A program made the translations under genes and the position numbers. 64,000 nt of DNA from Eleginops maclovinus (taxonomy: Eukaryota; Chordata; Actinopteri; Perciformes; Eleginopidae), in the NCBI RefSeq assembly GCF_036324505.1, contig NC_086350.1, forward strand, positions 19,773,032 through 19,837,031, in the 5' to 3' direction. The notes below the pieces were generated by a model. The model searched no databases. It worked only from the letters and a program-made list of their open reading frames with translations, and was not told the origin of the DNA. Of this stretch, positions 23,801-33,458 are shown in pieces (the stretch's first letter is position 1; each line of letters begins with the position of its first letter).

Positions 23801-25042
23801 TATTGCTATGGAATGTTGAATTACTATATTTCCTCAATGATTACTCAGTCTGGTCAGTTCGTCGGATGGAGACGTCTTAGCCTGAACACCATTGTGTGTT
23901 TGGAGGTGTGTGATTCTCTCAGCTGATAATAGCAGTGGGTGTGGGCTGCACTCACAAGGAAATGGCATACATGTGTGTTTGTGTAATATCCCTCAGCGGT
24001 TGCATACACACACAGACCAGTATTTCAGATTAAGTTTGAAGGATTCCAGTTTGCAAATATTCCAGTAGGTGGAGGTAAATGCTCAGAAAACGTTTCACCA
24101 GCAGATAGCCCTTTATACTCATGTCCTATTTGCTACAAAGCAACCATCCCCTCCCTCCTGCAATGATACTGTGGTGTTGATCCCAAGTTAATTAGAAAAT
24201 AATCAACTTTTGTCAATTTCGGTTATGCTGTCTCCATTTCACCAAGATGCCCTTTAATTTGAAAATAATCTTTCCTCTTTTATTTCCTTCATTATCATTT
24301 ACTACTGATGCTTAGTAAACAATTAAGTCTAACTGCAACACACAGACAAACTATTCCTGTGATTCTGTAAAAACAGGGATATTTCTCACAGTTGCCTTCT
24401 TGATAAAAATGCCTAACCCTAACCCTAAGACCTAAAACAGTTTGAATTACAATGAGTACATTTCTTTAGAAAAATGTGTGGTTTAGAACATAGTCTTTCA
24501 AAGCTTCCGTTATTGGTCACCAACCCTTTGTGCTTAAGCACTTTTCTTACACCACCCAAGGCACGGTTGTTTTCTAATGGAATCTGTAACGTTTTTTAAT
24601 TTTATTTTGACCAATAATCAACGTTCTTTAGGGTAAACAGCATTTAGGACATCATACTCCACAGTTCAATTTATACGCAGATATTGAGCCAGATTTCCTT
24701 TGATGGATTGATGTTTAGCTTGTATACTTATTTCTTGTTGCTACATAATATTTAAGTTTTATTTTTTATTCAATGCTTTTGTCTACTCTATGCTGTTTTT
24801 CAGTTATTTTGTGTTTGTTACACATTTGGCGACTTAACCATGCTTTTATTAATTTCTTGAAAACATGCCGTAAGACATTTTAGGATGGCATTATTTCATT
24901 TTCTTTTAATTGTTAACCTATGCACAAGGAAATAGGAAAGTGTTTTTTTCTATTTTGGACAAAGGTGTGTATGATGCAGACTGATTCACTTTTGGTTACA
25001 GTGGTCGTTTAACGCTATTTGTAGTGACTCAGTATTAAATGT
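20823..25042. other. intron or intergenic, no gene seen
   Basis: 4.2 kb of AT-rich sequence. Open frames are short and unconvincing. Bases about 23975-24400 are repeated in direct orientation at about 29262-29690 (separate entry). A short run of cctaaccctaaccctaag at about 24413 is too short to call telomeric. Confidence 0.5.
23975..24400. repeat. direct duplicate, left copy
   Basis: Shares long runs with 29262-29690, for example TTTGCAAATATTCCAGTAGG, CAAAGCAACCATCC and TTAGAAAATAATCAAC, in the same order and orientation about 5.3 kb apart, with many small differences. It lies outside the small minus-strand gene and its copy, so a larger segment appears to have been duplicated in tandem. Confidence 0.75.
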
Positions 25043-25048
25043 TTTATT
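25043..25048 (-). terminator. poly(A) signal of the small minus-strand gene
   Basis: AATAAA on the minus strand (TTTATT on plus), 41 bases after the TAA at 25091-25089. The matching place in the decayed copy near 26880 reads tttact, so the signal is lost there. Confidence 0.6.
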
Positions 25049-25088
25049 ATGAACATGACATGAGACAATAAATGCAATTGGTCCCTTT

Positions 25089-25586
25089 TTATAGTAAATT
25101 GATCTTGATGGACATTAAGCGCTTCAAAGCTGGAGCAGAAAACCTAATGTTGGTCAAGTCTGGTTGTTTCACACGATCGTCTCCCATATGTAGCACATCC
25201 TCAAAACGTGGAGGCAGCATTGTGGGAAGCTTTCTTGACTTGGTGTCTTCACCCAGTGGAGGGAACCTCATGTTTTTGGCACTTCTGGTTTTCTTTTCAA
25301 ATGTTTTAAATCTGGAAACGCGGTTTAAATCTGTGTCGTCATCCAAAGAAAGGTCTTGCATGCCTTTAACAGCGTCCTTATAACGGAGCGCCATGTCCAG
25401 AACAGATTGAGGACTTGAATGCAGTGGAACCTCACAAGCTTCAAGACTAAGAGGCTGGATCTCAAGAAAGGCCTTTTCATTATCCGGAGAAGGGAACCCA
25501 AAGTTCTTTAGAAATGGGTTCATCTTCTCATCAGTGTCTCCTTTGTCAAGCACAGATGGAGAACTGGACTGAATAACAGGACTTGC
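25089..25586 (-). CDS. unrecognised protein, main coding exon
   Basis: 165 codons plus TAA, after an acceptor (tttcttag, exon starts 25586) and joined in phase 0 to a 15-codon exon at 26180-26224, for a 180-aa protein. I do not recognise the family. Visible blocks are NPFLKNFGFPSPDNEKAFLE, then a stretch ending YKDAVKGMQDLSLDDDTD, a basic part (FKTFEKKTRSAKN), and a C-terminal block with LPPRFEDVL and LTNIRFSAPALKRLMSI. There is no signal peptide, membrane segment or obvious catalytic motif. The same blocks occur in the decayed copy at 27415-28170, where KGMQ and LTNIRF-APAL are retained, which suggests they are the constrained parts. A poly(A) signal and two upstream exons with good splice sites support a real gene. 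Confidence 0.65.
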   Translation of the reverse strand, partial: ASPVIQSSSPSVLDKGDTDEKMNPFLKNFGFPSPDNEKAFLEIQPLSLEACEVPLHSSPQSVLDMALRYKDAVKGMQDLSLDDDTDLNRVSRFKTFEKKTRSAKNMRFPPLGEDTKSRKLPTMLPPRFEDVLHMGDDRVKQPDLTNIRFSAPALKRLMSIKINLL

Positions 25587-26179
25587 CTAAGAAAAGATAC
25601 ATTTGTGTAAGTTCATTTGTTTAGTAATAATGGTTTGAGTATGTGAGCAAATAATTTCACAGTATGCAATTGTACATTACATTTTGTATTGGACAAAGAG
25701 TATCATTTGTATTTCTTTAAAGAAATATGTTACATGTTGCATACGTTTGCTCACATTTGTCTAGCTGTAGACATCATTTGTGCAATTCTTAAACAGTTTT
25801 GTCCACATATTTGCAAGTAAAAACAGATTTAGCTATATATAAGTACTTTTTTTGCATGAATTTCTTCAACATAAAGTGTCTGAGTCAGTATGTCTGAGAG
25901 ATCGGCATACACATTTTTTATCCGTGTTTTAGAAATTACAAACTTCAATACATTTACAACATTAACTCTTTAAACAGGTTCCAATGATCTGTGTGCACAC
26001 ATGTACACATGCACTAACTATTTCTACAGCTGCACAAAGAAAAGGTTCACACACAAGACGATATGCACCTGCAGGTTTTGAAATTAAACAGCCTTGAATT
26101 ATTTTTGACCCCTATTTGCTCTCATAGTCATGCATATCAGTTTGTGTTTCAAAAGCAAGGACAGAGAAGAGTAACTTAC

Positions 26180-26224
26180 AATAGTTTGATCCTTGATTGG
26201 GTACGCTTTCCAATAAATGGACAT
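26180..26224 (-). CDS. unrecognised protein, first coding exon
   Basis: ATG at 26224-26222 and 15 codons (MSIYWKAYPIKDQTI) up to a GTAAGT donor (26179-26174), phase 0. The exon starts at 26244 after ctgttacag, so 20 bases of 5' UTR precede the ATG. It joins ASPVIQSSSPSVLDKGD of the next exon without a frame break. Confidence 0.6.
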
Positions 26225-26405
26225 GATGAACTTGGTTTAGCAGTCTGTAACAGAGCAAAGAAAGGATTGTTAGAAAAGTAGCCCTGTTTTAAGCCTCAGA
26301 TAAAAAAAATTAAACATGAAACTCCTCAAACGACCATCTTAAAACCTAATGTATATACTGTATGTGAAAACACCAAATCCTAAATATTTAAAGATAAGGC
26401 CTTAC

Positions 26406-26550
26406 TTCAGTGATGTGTTTCAATCTCGGTGTTGCCAGCAGGTTGCCACTGTTGAATTATCTATGTTAGTAGTTTTGTAAAATGCTGTTCAGTTGCGATG
26501 CAATGAGAAGACTGGCTGCTACTGATTCTATCAGGGGTTCGAAAAATGCG
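26406..26550 (-). other. candidate 5' UTR exon of the small minus-strand gene
   Basis: On the minus strand a segment ending in ACATCACTGAA is followed by GTAAGG (26405-26400), a good donor, 155 bases upstream of the acceptor of the first coding exon. The 5' limit is a guess and no promoter motif was recognised. Confidence 0.4.
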
Positions 26551-26709
26551 GTGCCCCTGTTGCGCTACTGCACTCATATCGGTTTATTTAAGTGTTGCTT
26601 TTGATATTTTTGACTTTTTTCTACACAATGCAAGCCGACCAAGCAAGCTCCATCATAAAATATGGGAGGGGAGTCAGAAAATTGGACAGCAGTTTTCACT
26701 GGTAAATGA

Positions 26710-26845
26710 CGGGGAATCACCATGGTTACCTGTTGTTGTTGTTGTTGTTGTTGCCGTTCATTTATTTTGTGTTTCTTACATATTTGGCACCTTCCAGTTC
26801 CCAAGCCAGGTCCCTATGGACTTTGCCATCACCGCCCTGGTGTCG
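26710..26845 (+). repeat. inverted repeat, source arm
   Basis: The sequence from CGGGGAATCACCATGG through TTTGTGTTTCTTACATATTT to CACCGCCCTGGTGTCG is present in reverse complement at 27144-27264. This arm has a longer GTT repeat (about 26731-26754) than the other arm. Otherwise I see only about one mismatch. Confidence 0.9.
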
Positions 26846-26984
26846 AAAAGCGCTATTTTTAGTGACCCATTGTTAAATGTTTTACTACTAACATGACATG
26901 AGACAAAAAAATGCAATTGGTCCCTTTTTATTTATAGAGACCAACAAGTTATTTCATCATTCTGTCTGTGAAGTATAGAATCGG

Positions 26985-27411
26985 AGGATGAAACCCTCTT
27001 TATTAGTCACATACATGCACACAGCAGAGCACACACAGTGAAATTTGTCTTCTGCATTTAACCCATCCTAGTACTAGGAGCAGTGGGCAGCTATCGTGCA
27101 GCGCCCGGGGAGCAATGGGGAGGGGGGGATTGGAGGTGTAACACGACACCAGGGCGGTGATGGCAAAGTCCATAGGGACTTGGCTTGGGAACTGGAAGGT
27201 GCCAAATATGTAAGAAACACAAAATAAATGAACGGCAACAACAGGTAACCATGGTGATTCCCCGGGCACCACAACAGGGCCTAGGTGAACTGGGACCTCT
27301 CCAAGTAGCAGTCCACCTTCCATATTTTCAAGTCTGTTCGGGGACTTGAACCGGCGACCCTACGATTCCCAGTCCAAGCCCCTACTGACTGAGCCACTGC
27401 TCAAGTATGGA
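26985..27411 (-). mobile_element. tRNA-derived SINE (minus strand) with an inverted patch
   Basis: Reverse orientation copy of the SINE at 41672-41940. Its tRNA-like head includes the B box GGTTCAAGTCC (27352-27342 on the minus strand), and the tail has GATGGGTTAAATGCAGAAG. Inside it, the part that reads TCCGGTGCCTTGCTCAAGGG in typical order in the other copy is replaced by 27144-27264, a reverse copy of 26710-26845. It sits in the decayed duplicate of the small gene. Confidence 0.8.
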
Positions 27412-27414
27412 ACT

Positions 27415-28170
27415 CCAGGTTGTTGAGGGCTTTGACGCAGAAGAAATTGATCTTGCCGGTGATGGACAACAGGCGCTCCAAAGCTGGAGCAGGAAACCTG
27501 ATATTGGTCAAGACTGGGTGTTTCCCACAAATGTCTCCAATCTGTAGCACATCCTCAACATGTGCAGGCAGCATTATGGGAAGCTTTCTGGACTCATTGA
27601 AAGGGTCCTCATGTTTTAACCACTTCCGGTTTTCTTTTCAAACACAGTGACAGCAGAAGGATGCTTTGCAACCTTGTAACGCCTCAGTCTGCGTGGCTTT
27701 GCCTTGGTGTTGTCCTCAAAAGACACTGCATTCCTCCCAAGATCTTCCCATAAAGGTTCAGAAAAGTGTCAGCAGGCAGAGGATTGCGAGGCTGTGGAGC
27801 TGCATCAGGCCACAGGTTGGAACTCTCTGGATCAGTGTCCTCAGCCCAAGAGCGAAACCCAATGCTTCTCAAAATGTTGTTCCTGTCAGAAACAGTAACT
27901 CTTTGAGGCTGGAACATCAGACAAGCCACTTCATCATCCATAGAAGGAAACCCAATGTTAGTATATCAGGGTCCTTATTCTTGTGAACGGCTCCCTTGAT
28001 AGGGCGTTTTTGACCTGTGTCGACTCGTCACACAGAAAAAGGTTCTGCATGCCTTTCAAAATTTCCTCATAGAGGAGTTTCGTGTCTGAAATAGTCTCAG
28101 CAGGTGGAGCACTTGGAGGCTGTGGGACATCAAAGGTCTCAACAGTAGGAGGCTGGATAATCAGAAAGAA
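27415..28170 (-). pseudogene. decayed tandem copy of the small minus-strand gene
   Basis: Read on the minus strand, three blocks match the 180-aa protein. Block 1 (about 28170-28010) has QPPTVETFDVPQPPS and YEEILKGMQNLFL, then a stop. Block 2 (27941-27684) has MDDEVACLMFQPQR and YGKILGGMQCLL, then a stop. Block 3 (about 27600-27430) has SRKLPIMLPAHVEDVLQIGD and LTNIRFPAPALERLLSI but is out of frame with block 2. The KGMQ block is thus present twice, which suggests an internal duplication in this copy. Similarity continues into the intron to about 28290 (tagctgtaga.atcatttgtgc, as at 25762). With two stops, a frame break and no poly(A) signal it is most likely a pseudogene. Confidence 0.65.
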
Positions 28171-28984
28171 AATATGTTGTTTATTGCAGATTTTTACTCA
28201 CGGTTGTCTAGCTGTAGATATCATTTGTGCTGTTCTCCAACAGTTTTGTGCACAATCTTCAAGTGATAATAGTTGAAGCTATATCTCAAATTGGCCTGGC
28301 TTGGTGGGAGAGGGTGTACAGTCACACAGTTCTTTGTAGGTGTTTGGTGGTGGTCTAACATGACTGACTTTTAGTTTTATTGTTAAGAGTTCCTTAAAAA
28401 TGGATCAAACTTTAATTTAGCAGTGAGAGGTTTGATTGAGTAATTACAATATCACAATGAAGCTATGCTAATCATCAGTAAATATTAGCTTATCTCACAT
28501 ATAATGCTATGCTACAGTGTATATATTGACAAATCAATAACAAAAATGTACTTTCCCGTAACTTAAGTCACACAGCATACAGTAGCACATATTGAAATTG
28601 GCTGCTAAATGTCATATTAAAAAATAGGACATGACTTTTATAAGAACACACAAGATATTCTATTGAATTATTCAGAGCCTCTGAAATGATACTATTCTTG
28701 AGTGTTACCTTTGTTTGTGTTTGCAGTTCTGATCACAGACTCTCTCTACACCTCCCTTCTCTTGTATATTGAGTGTTATTTGTTTGCATAAAAAAACCAC
28801 ACAATTAACAAAGTTAAAGAAGAATTTCCCTGATATCATAACTATAATTTTCAACAAATGTTCTTTAGTTGTCCAATCTATTTGTTAATGTGAATTATTT
28901 AGGTGACTAAATTGTTAATTGCCCTGATATGCTACAGCTATTATCATAAACCCAAGTGCAAACAAAGAGACAGGAGGCAGAGAG

Positions 28985-29170
28985 CTAGTTAGAAGATGGT
29001 TTATTTAGTATTTGGGCCGGTAGAGGAGCCTGCTGGGTCAACGGGCAGAAGGTGGGGTCAGATGAACGGGTGAGCCAGGAATAGAGGTTCTGCTAAAAGG
29101 CCGAACAGGCAAGAGACCCAGGGACAGTGGCTGGAATCAGCTGGTTCCTGCAGGCAGGCGAATACCTACA
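28985..29170. repeat. unclassified GC-richer block, probable dispersed repeat
   Basis: A block markedly richer in G+C than its surroundings (ggccggtagaggagcctgct, then acccagggacagtggctgg). It resembles end regions of fish transposons in texture, but I cannot assign it to a family. Confidence 0.3.
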
Positions 29171-29261
29171 GAACGGTAGTCAGTATAACACACATGGGAA
29201 AAAGTCTGACTCCTGGATATGATTGTCTGTGGGCAGCGCTCGGCTAATACCTGTGTGTCTT

Positions 29262-29690
29262 TGTGTAATATCCCTCAGCAACTGCACACAGTATTTAGGA
29301 TTACATTTAAGGCTCTCCAGTTTGCAAATATTCCAGTAGGTGGAGATAAATCCTCAGAAACGTTTCACCAGCAGGTGGACCTTTATGCTTAGCGTTTGAT
29401 GTGTACACATGCAGTGTCATGTACTCTTTGCAACAAAGCAACCATCCACTCTCTCCTGCTATGATACTGTGCTGCTGATCGCAAATCAATTAGAAAATAA
29501 TCAACAATTGTCTCCATTGAACCAACAAGCCCTTTAATTTGAATGCACATAATCTTGCTTTTCCTCTTTTACACTCTTCATTTATATCTACTAATGATAA
29601 TTGGTAAACATAATAGTCTGACTATAACACACATGACACACTATCCCTTTGATTCTGTGAAGACGGGAGGTAATTTCTCACAGCGGACTG
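29262..29690. repeat. direct duplicate, right copy
   Basis: Partner of 23975-24400 (see that entry). A weaker continuation is seen after both copies (a.ggaatctgta near 24580 and 29862). Confidence 0.75.
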
Positions 29691-30733
29691 CTGGAAAACA
29701 ATAAGGTAGAGAGAGGAAAGTAACTGAGCTACTTTCAGACTGTTCGAAAAATGTATCAAGTCAAATCAAAGTCTGTTGACACTTACTTTATTGCTTACCT
29801 CTTGTTTGTGTGTGTGAACCTTTTCATGTCACACAACACCAAAGGCCTGGTTTTAAATGGAATCTGTAGTTGACTGTACATGTATTTGTTATTTACCTCC
29901 AAAGCTTATTAGATAAGTTTGATACAATGAATTTGGGCAAATCCTATGAGCATTTAATAGAAGACTAAATATCTGCAGTGTTTCAGCCAAGGCACTATGT
30001 TTTTCTATCCATGCCCCAGCCAGGGTTTCCTGTGTGTCGTTTCCCCGCTCCTGACTGGCATTGTTAGCCAGTGAAGCTCTTCCCAGAAACTGTACCTTTC
30101 AAGCCCAAGTCTTTTGACGTCAAAAAAACATGATTCCAACCTCTAAAACCAAGGGACTAAGATGGACTTTGAAGAAGTACCTTCACACAGAGGAAGGTGT
30201 GGGGCAATTGTGTAACCTGGCTTATTTTTTCCTCAACTTTGCACAATTACGGACATCCCATATGCAAGAGGATGCGAAGGTGTTTGTGGTTGGATAACTT
30301 GCCTGCCTCTACAGTCTTTTTTTACTCTTCAGCTGTAGTAGGTCTCAGCATAGCGTCCTGTCAGGGGGTCTCCGCTGTCTCTTTGTTCAAGCAGAGGAAG
30401 GAAGGGGAGAAAGTTCGAAACAGAGGTGTATTTTGGACCACTGCTTCAACGTAGGAAGTGAAACTTAAGTGCTAGTTGTTTGTACTTTTCCTTCAGCCCT
30501 TATGGACACAAACCTAACTTTCTCAGCCTGCTTATATTACTGAGATCAGACACTACATGGACTGCCTGGCTGGTTACCGGAGGTCCCGTCACAGACACCT
30601 TGCCTCGGGTAGGTGATCCTTACATGCAGGACAACACAGTGATGATGAGCACTGTCATTGGTTGAATATAGATATTAGGAAGAGATCTAGGGTTGGTATC
30701 TTCTTTTTCAAAATAAAAGACTCTGGACTGACT
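29691..30733. other. intron or promoter region, no gene seen
   Basis: No coding exon can be supported before the ATG at 30734. Just upstream, caaaataaaag at about 30709 could be a TATA-like element, but it is close to the ATG and unproven. Confidence 0.4.
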
Positions 30734-30809
30734 ATGAAGCGGCGGCGCAAGTACTGGTTTTGGAGGCGGAAAGGTTTTAACGCAAAGATGTGCCTGCTCT
30801 GCTGTTATG
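30734..30809 (+). CDS. candidate coding first exon 1b of the same unrecognised gene
   Basis: ATG at 30734 opens MKRRRKYWFWRRKGFNAKMC and on to LLCCY, ending in phase 1 before a strong GTAAGA donor (30810). The phase equals that of exon 1a, and both would join the 84-base exon at 52815. The start is strongly basic with a Trp pair, followed by a C-LLCC cluster of the kind that can be palmitoylated; membrane association is only an inference. Codon use is C/G-rich against an AT-rich background, which favours real coding. The gene is not recognised; fgd4 is possible by synteny. Confidence 0.5.
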
Positions 30810-32171
30810 GTAAGATTTGAAGACATATTTGGCTTTACACTGAAAAAACAAAATGAAATACATTATATAATAGAGAAAATAAGAAGAGTTTTGTTTTTCT
30901 GCCCATCCTTTTGCAAACGTCATCTGTGACTCACCTTTGATCACTGTGGAACATCCCTATGACTTGTTTAAGCCCTTCAGCTCTGTTATCCTTGTTTGAC
31001 TGGCATTTATATAATCTCTATTTTCTACCGGCAGGCAAGATCCATTTTCTAATATTATCATCTGGCTGCTCTCCTGCATAGACCATTATTTTCCACTCTG
31101 CTGATGTGTTGCTGTTCCCTCTGACTACAAGTCCTTGCGCTGTTCAAACAATTGCACATTTTCTGAAAAGTTTACTTCTCTGCAGTATTACTCTGTAATT
31201 ATATTAATGGTTTTGGCATTGTTTGCAGTCAGAAGGTTTGGTAAATTTAGCTGTTTCAGTAAAACTTGTCAGATACAGTGAACACACTGGGAGTGAGTGT
31301 GTTGATTCACTGAGTTGCACTCTTCTCCATGTGGACTTCCTGCCGCTGTGCATGGGAGCATTCAAATCCACCCGGCTGGGAAAAAAGAGTTTTGTTCTGA
31401 GTGGCCTGGGAACCATTTCCCCCTTTAAGACCCTCTTCTAAACCACTCTGGCCTTTTGGCAATGTCCCTGGTGGCCCATTCCCCAACTGCATTATCAGAG
31501 CACTGGAAGTGTGAGTGTGTGTGTGTTGTAACATTGCAGCACCTCGAATGTGCTCCTTTCATATATCGGTGTGTATTGCTGGGTGAGTCACCCTTGTATT
31601 TAAAAGCAAAGGAGAGGAAACACTGTGAGGTGTTCTGCTTTCATTCTCATTGGCAGGAAGGAAAAGGCTGGGAACACCGGCGGGGCCGAATCCTTTCACC
31701 CACACTCATTGTTCCAACCTGGGAGAGGGTGTCACAAGTTCAGTACCAGTAACACAATTTAGAAACAGTGCAAATACACTAATATATTAGGTTGTTTTAC
31801 AGTCAATTGTTTTACTCAAGAGTATTTTGCAAATAGTTCTAATCATAGCAATTACTGTGTTAACGTCTAAACCTTATATAAGCCAGCACAGTCGAGATGT
31901 ATGACTTGCTGGAATTAAGTCTTAGCCTCCCATGTTGCCTGTTGTCAATCAGATCAGGGCACCGGTTAGATGTGTCTGCTGAAATGTGATTGCTGTGTTG
32001 GAATTTAATGATGTATAGGGGAATGTAATCAATCCTGTTAGCCAGGATGTGATCTGTAAAGCCTGCACATAATATTTATCCAAGCAGGTAAGGCATGTGG
32101 TTATATGTACATGGTAGCAGTCTTTATTCATATAGCAGCACACAGTATTTTAGCATTACACTATTTTAATT

Positions 32172-32690
32172 TATGGTCATTTTCAGGTTTCATAATTGTA
32201 TTTATGTGTTTTCCTATTGTGATCGTCTTGAGGCGGCAGGACAAAAGCAATGCAAAGATAGAAAAGTGCACAGTGCAGAAAACATCCACAAGAAAGAAGA
32301 GCTGAATGTCACTGTTGTTTGTCTTGCATTCAAGATCGAAGCATAGATAACAAAAACAGGGATTTATTAATATCATCTTGTGCAAAGGGCCCTATTCTGC
32401 TCATTTTCAGGTTTCATATTTGTATTTTGTGCCTCCCTCTACGTGATTTCATGCTTTAATGTTCAAAAAGGTATTTTATTGTTCTCATACTGTCTGTACT
32501 GCAGCACCTCTTTTCACCCTCTGTCTGAAACTAGAGCCCAGTCTGCTCTGATTGGATACCACCCCTTAACCTATCATGTAAAATGTGTTGGAGTGCCTGC
32601 AAAAAGAAGTGTGAGTGTTATGCAGTGATGTCACTAGGTCATGGAAGTAAACAAAGGAGTCCAATGGAGGTGTTTCATCTATAAGTAATA
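32172..32690 (+). repeat. MITE-like repeat copies
   Basis: From about 32384 (aagGGCCCTATTCTGCTCA then TTTTCAGGTTTCATATTTG) the sequence follows the repeat at 4615 through CAGCACCTCTTTTCACCCTC and CTGTCTGAAAC. A shorter start-only match (ATGGTCATTTTCAGGTTTCA) lies at about 32174. A reverse copy is at 58850-59265. Confidence 0.7.
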
Positions 32691-33342
32691 GTTACGATCT
32701 ACAACACATGATTGCGATGTGACTTGATAAACTGGCCTCTTTTAATGACATTCAAACTGTTTTAAAACCACAAACATTTCTGTTGTTAAAATCGTTCTTG
32801 TGTGTACCTGTGCCACTCACGCACTCGACACACTGTCCCTGATTCACTCCCAAACATGAAAATAATGAAGTACTTATCACTCTAAATGATCCCTCTAAAC
32901 CCTTATTGTTAATTCAGGGTGGATTATGGTGGGATTTATTCTGTGTGTTTACCGCGAGGAGATATGAGAAGGATAAGGTGGATAATTAGAGCAACCGAGT
33001 ATCATCTGTGCGGGTCTGTGTGAGTAAAACTAATTGTTTAATGATTTTGGTGTCGAAGTATTTGGTGTCTGGCGTTATTAATCCATCTTGCAGCTGTGGG
33101 CAAAACGCTGCACAGTCAGTGATGATTTTGGCTGGTCTTTTTTTGACAGCAGGGATAGCATGATGTGTGTGTGTGTGTGTTTGTGTGTGTGCCAGGAGAG
33201 TATGGGAACAAATCCAAGGTGGGTTGTTCCTATGATGCTGGGGGGCCAGATGTCGACCTCATGACAGATGTGCCCCACTGCTGTAGAGACGGAGATTCAG
33301 CTTTTGTACCTTGTGTGCTGTGTCTTTGTATCTTTCATTCTG

Positions 33343-33458
<116 letters not shown>

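Noticed and set aside
24411..24430. Short CCCTAA run suggesting an interstitial telomere repeat
   Set aside because: Only about two units; too short to distinguish from chance.
26546..26896. 116-codon plus-strand frame across the source arm of the inverted repeat
   Set aside because: It overlaps a (GTT)n run and duplicated non-coding sequence, has no splice context, and its reverse copy at 27003-27323 sits in a SINE.
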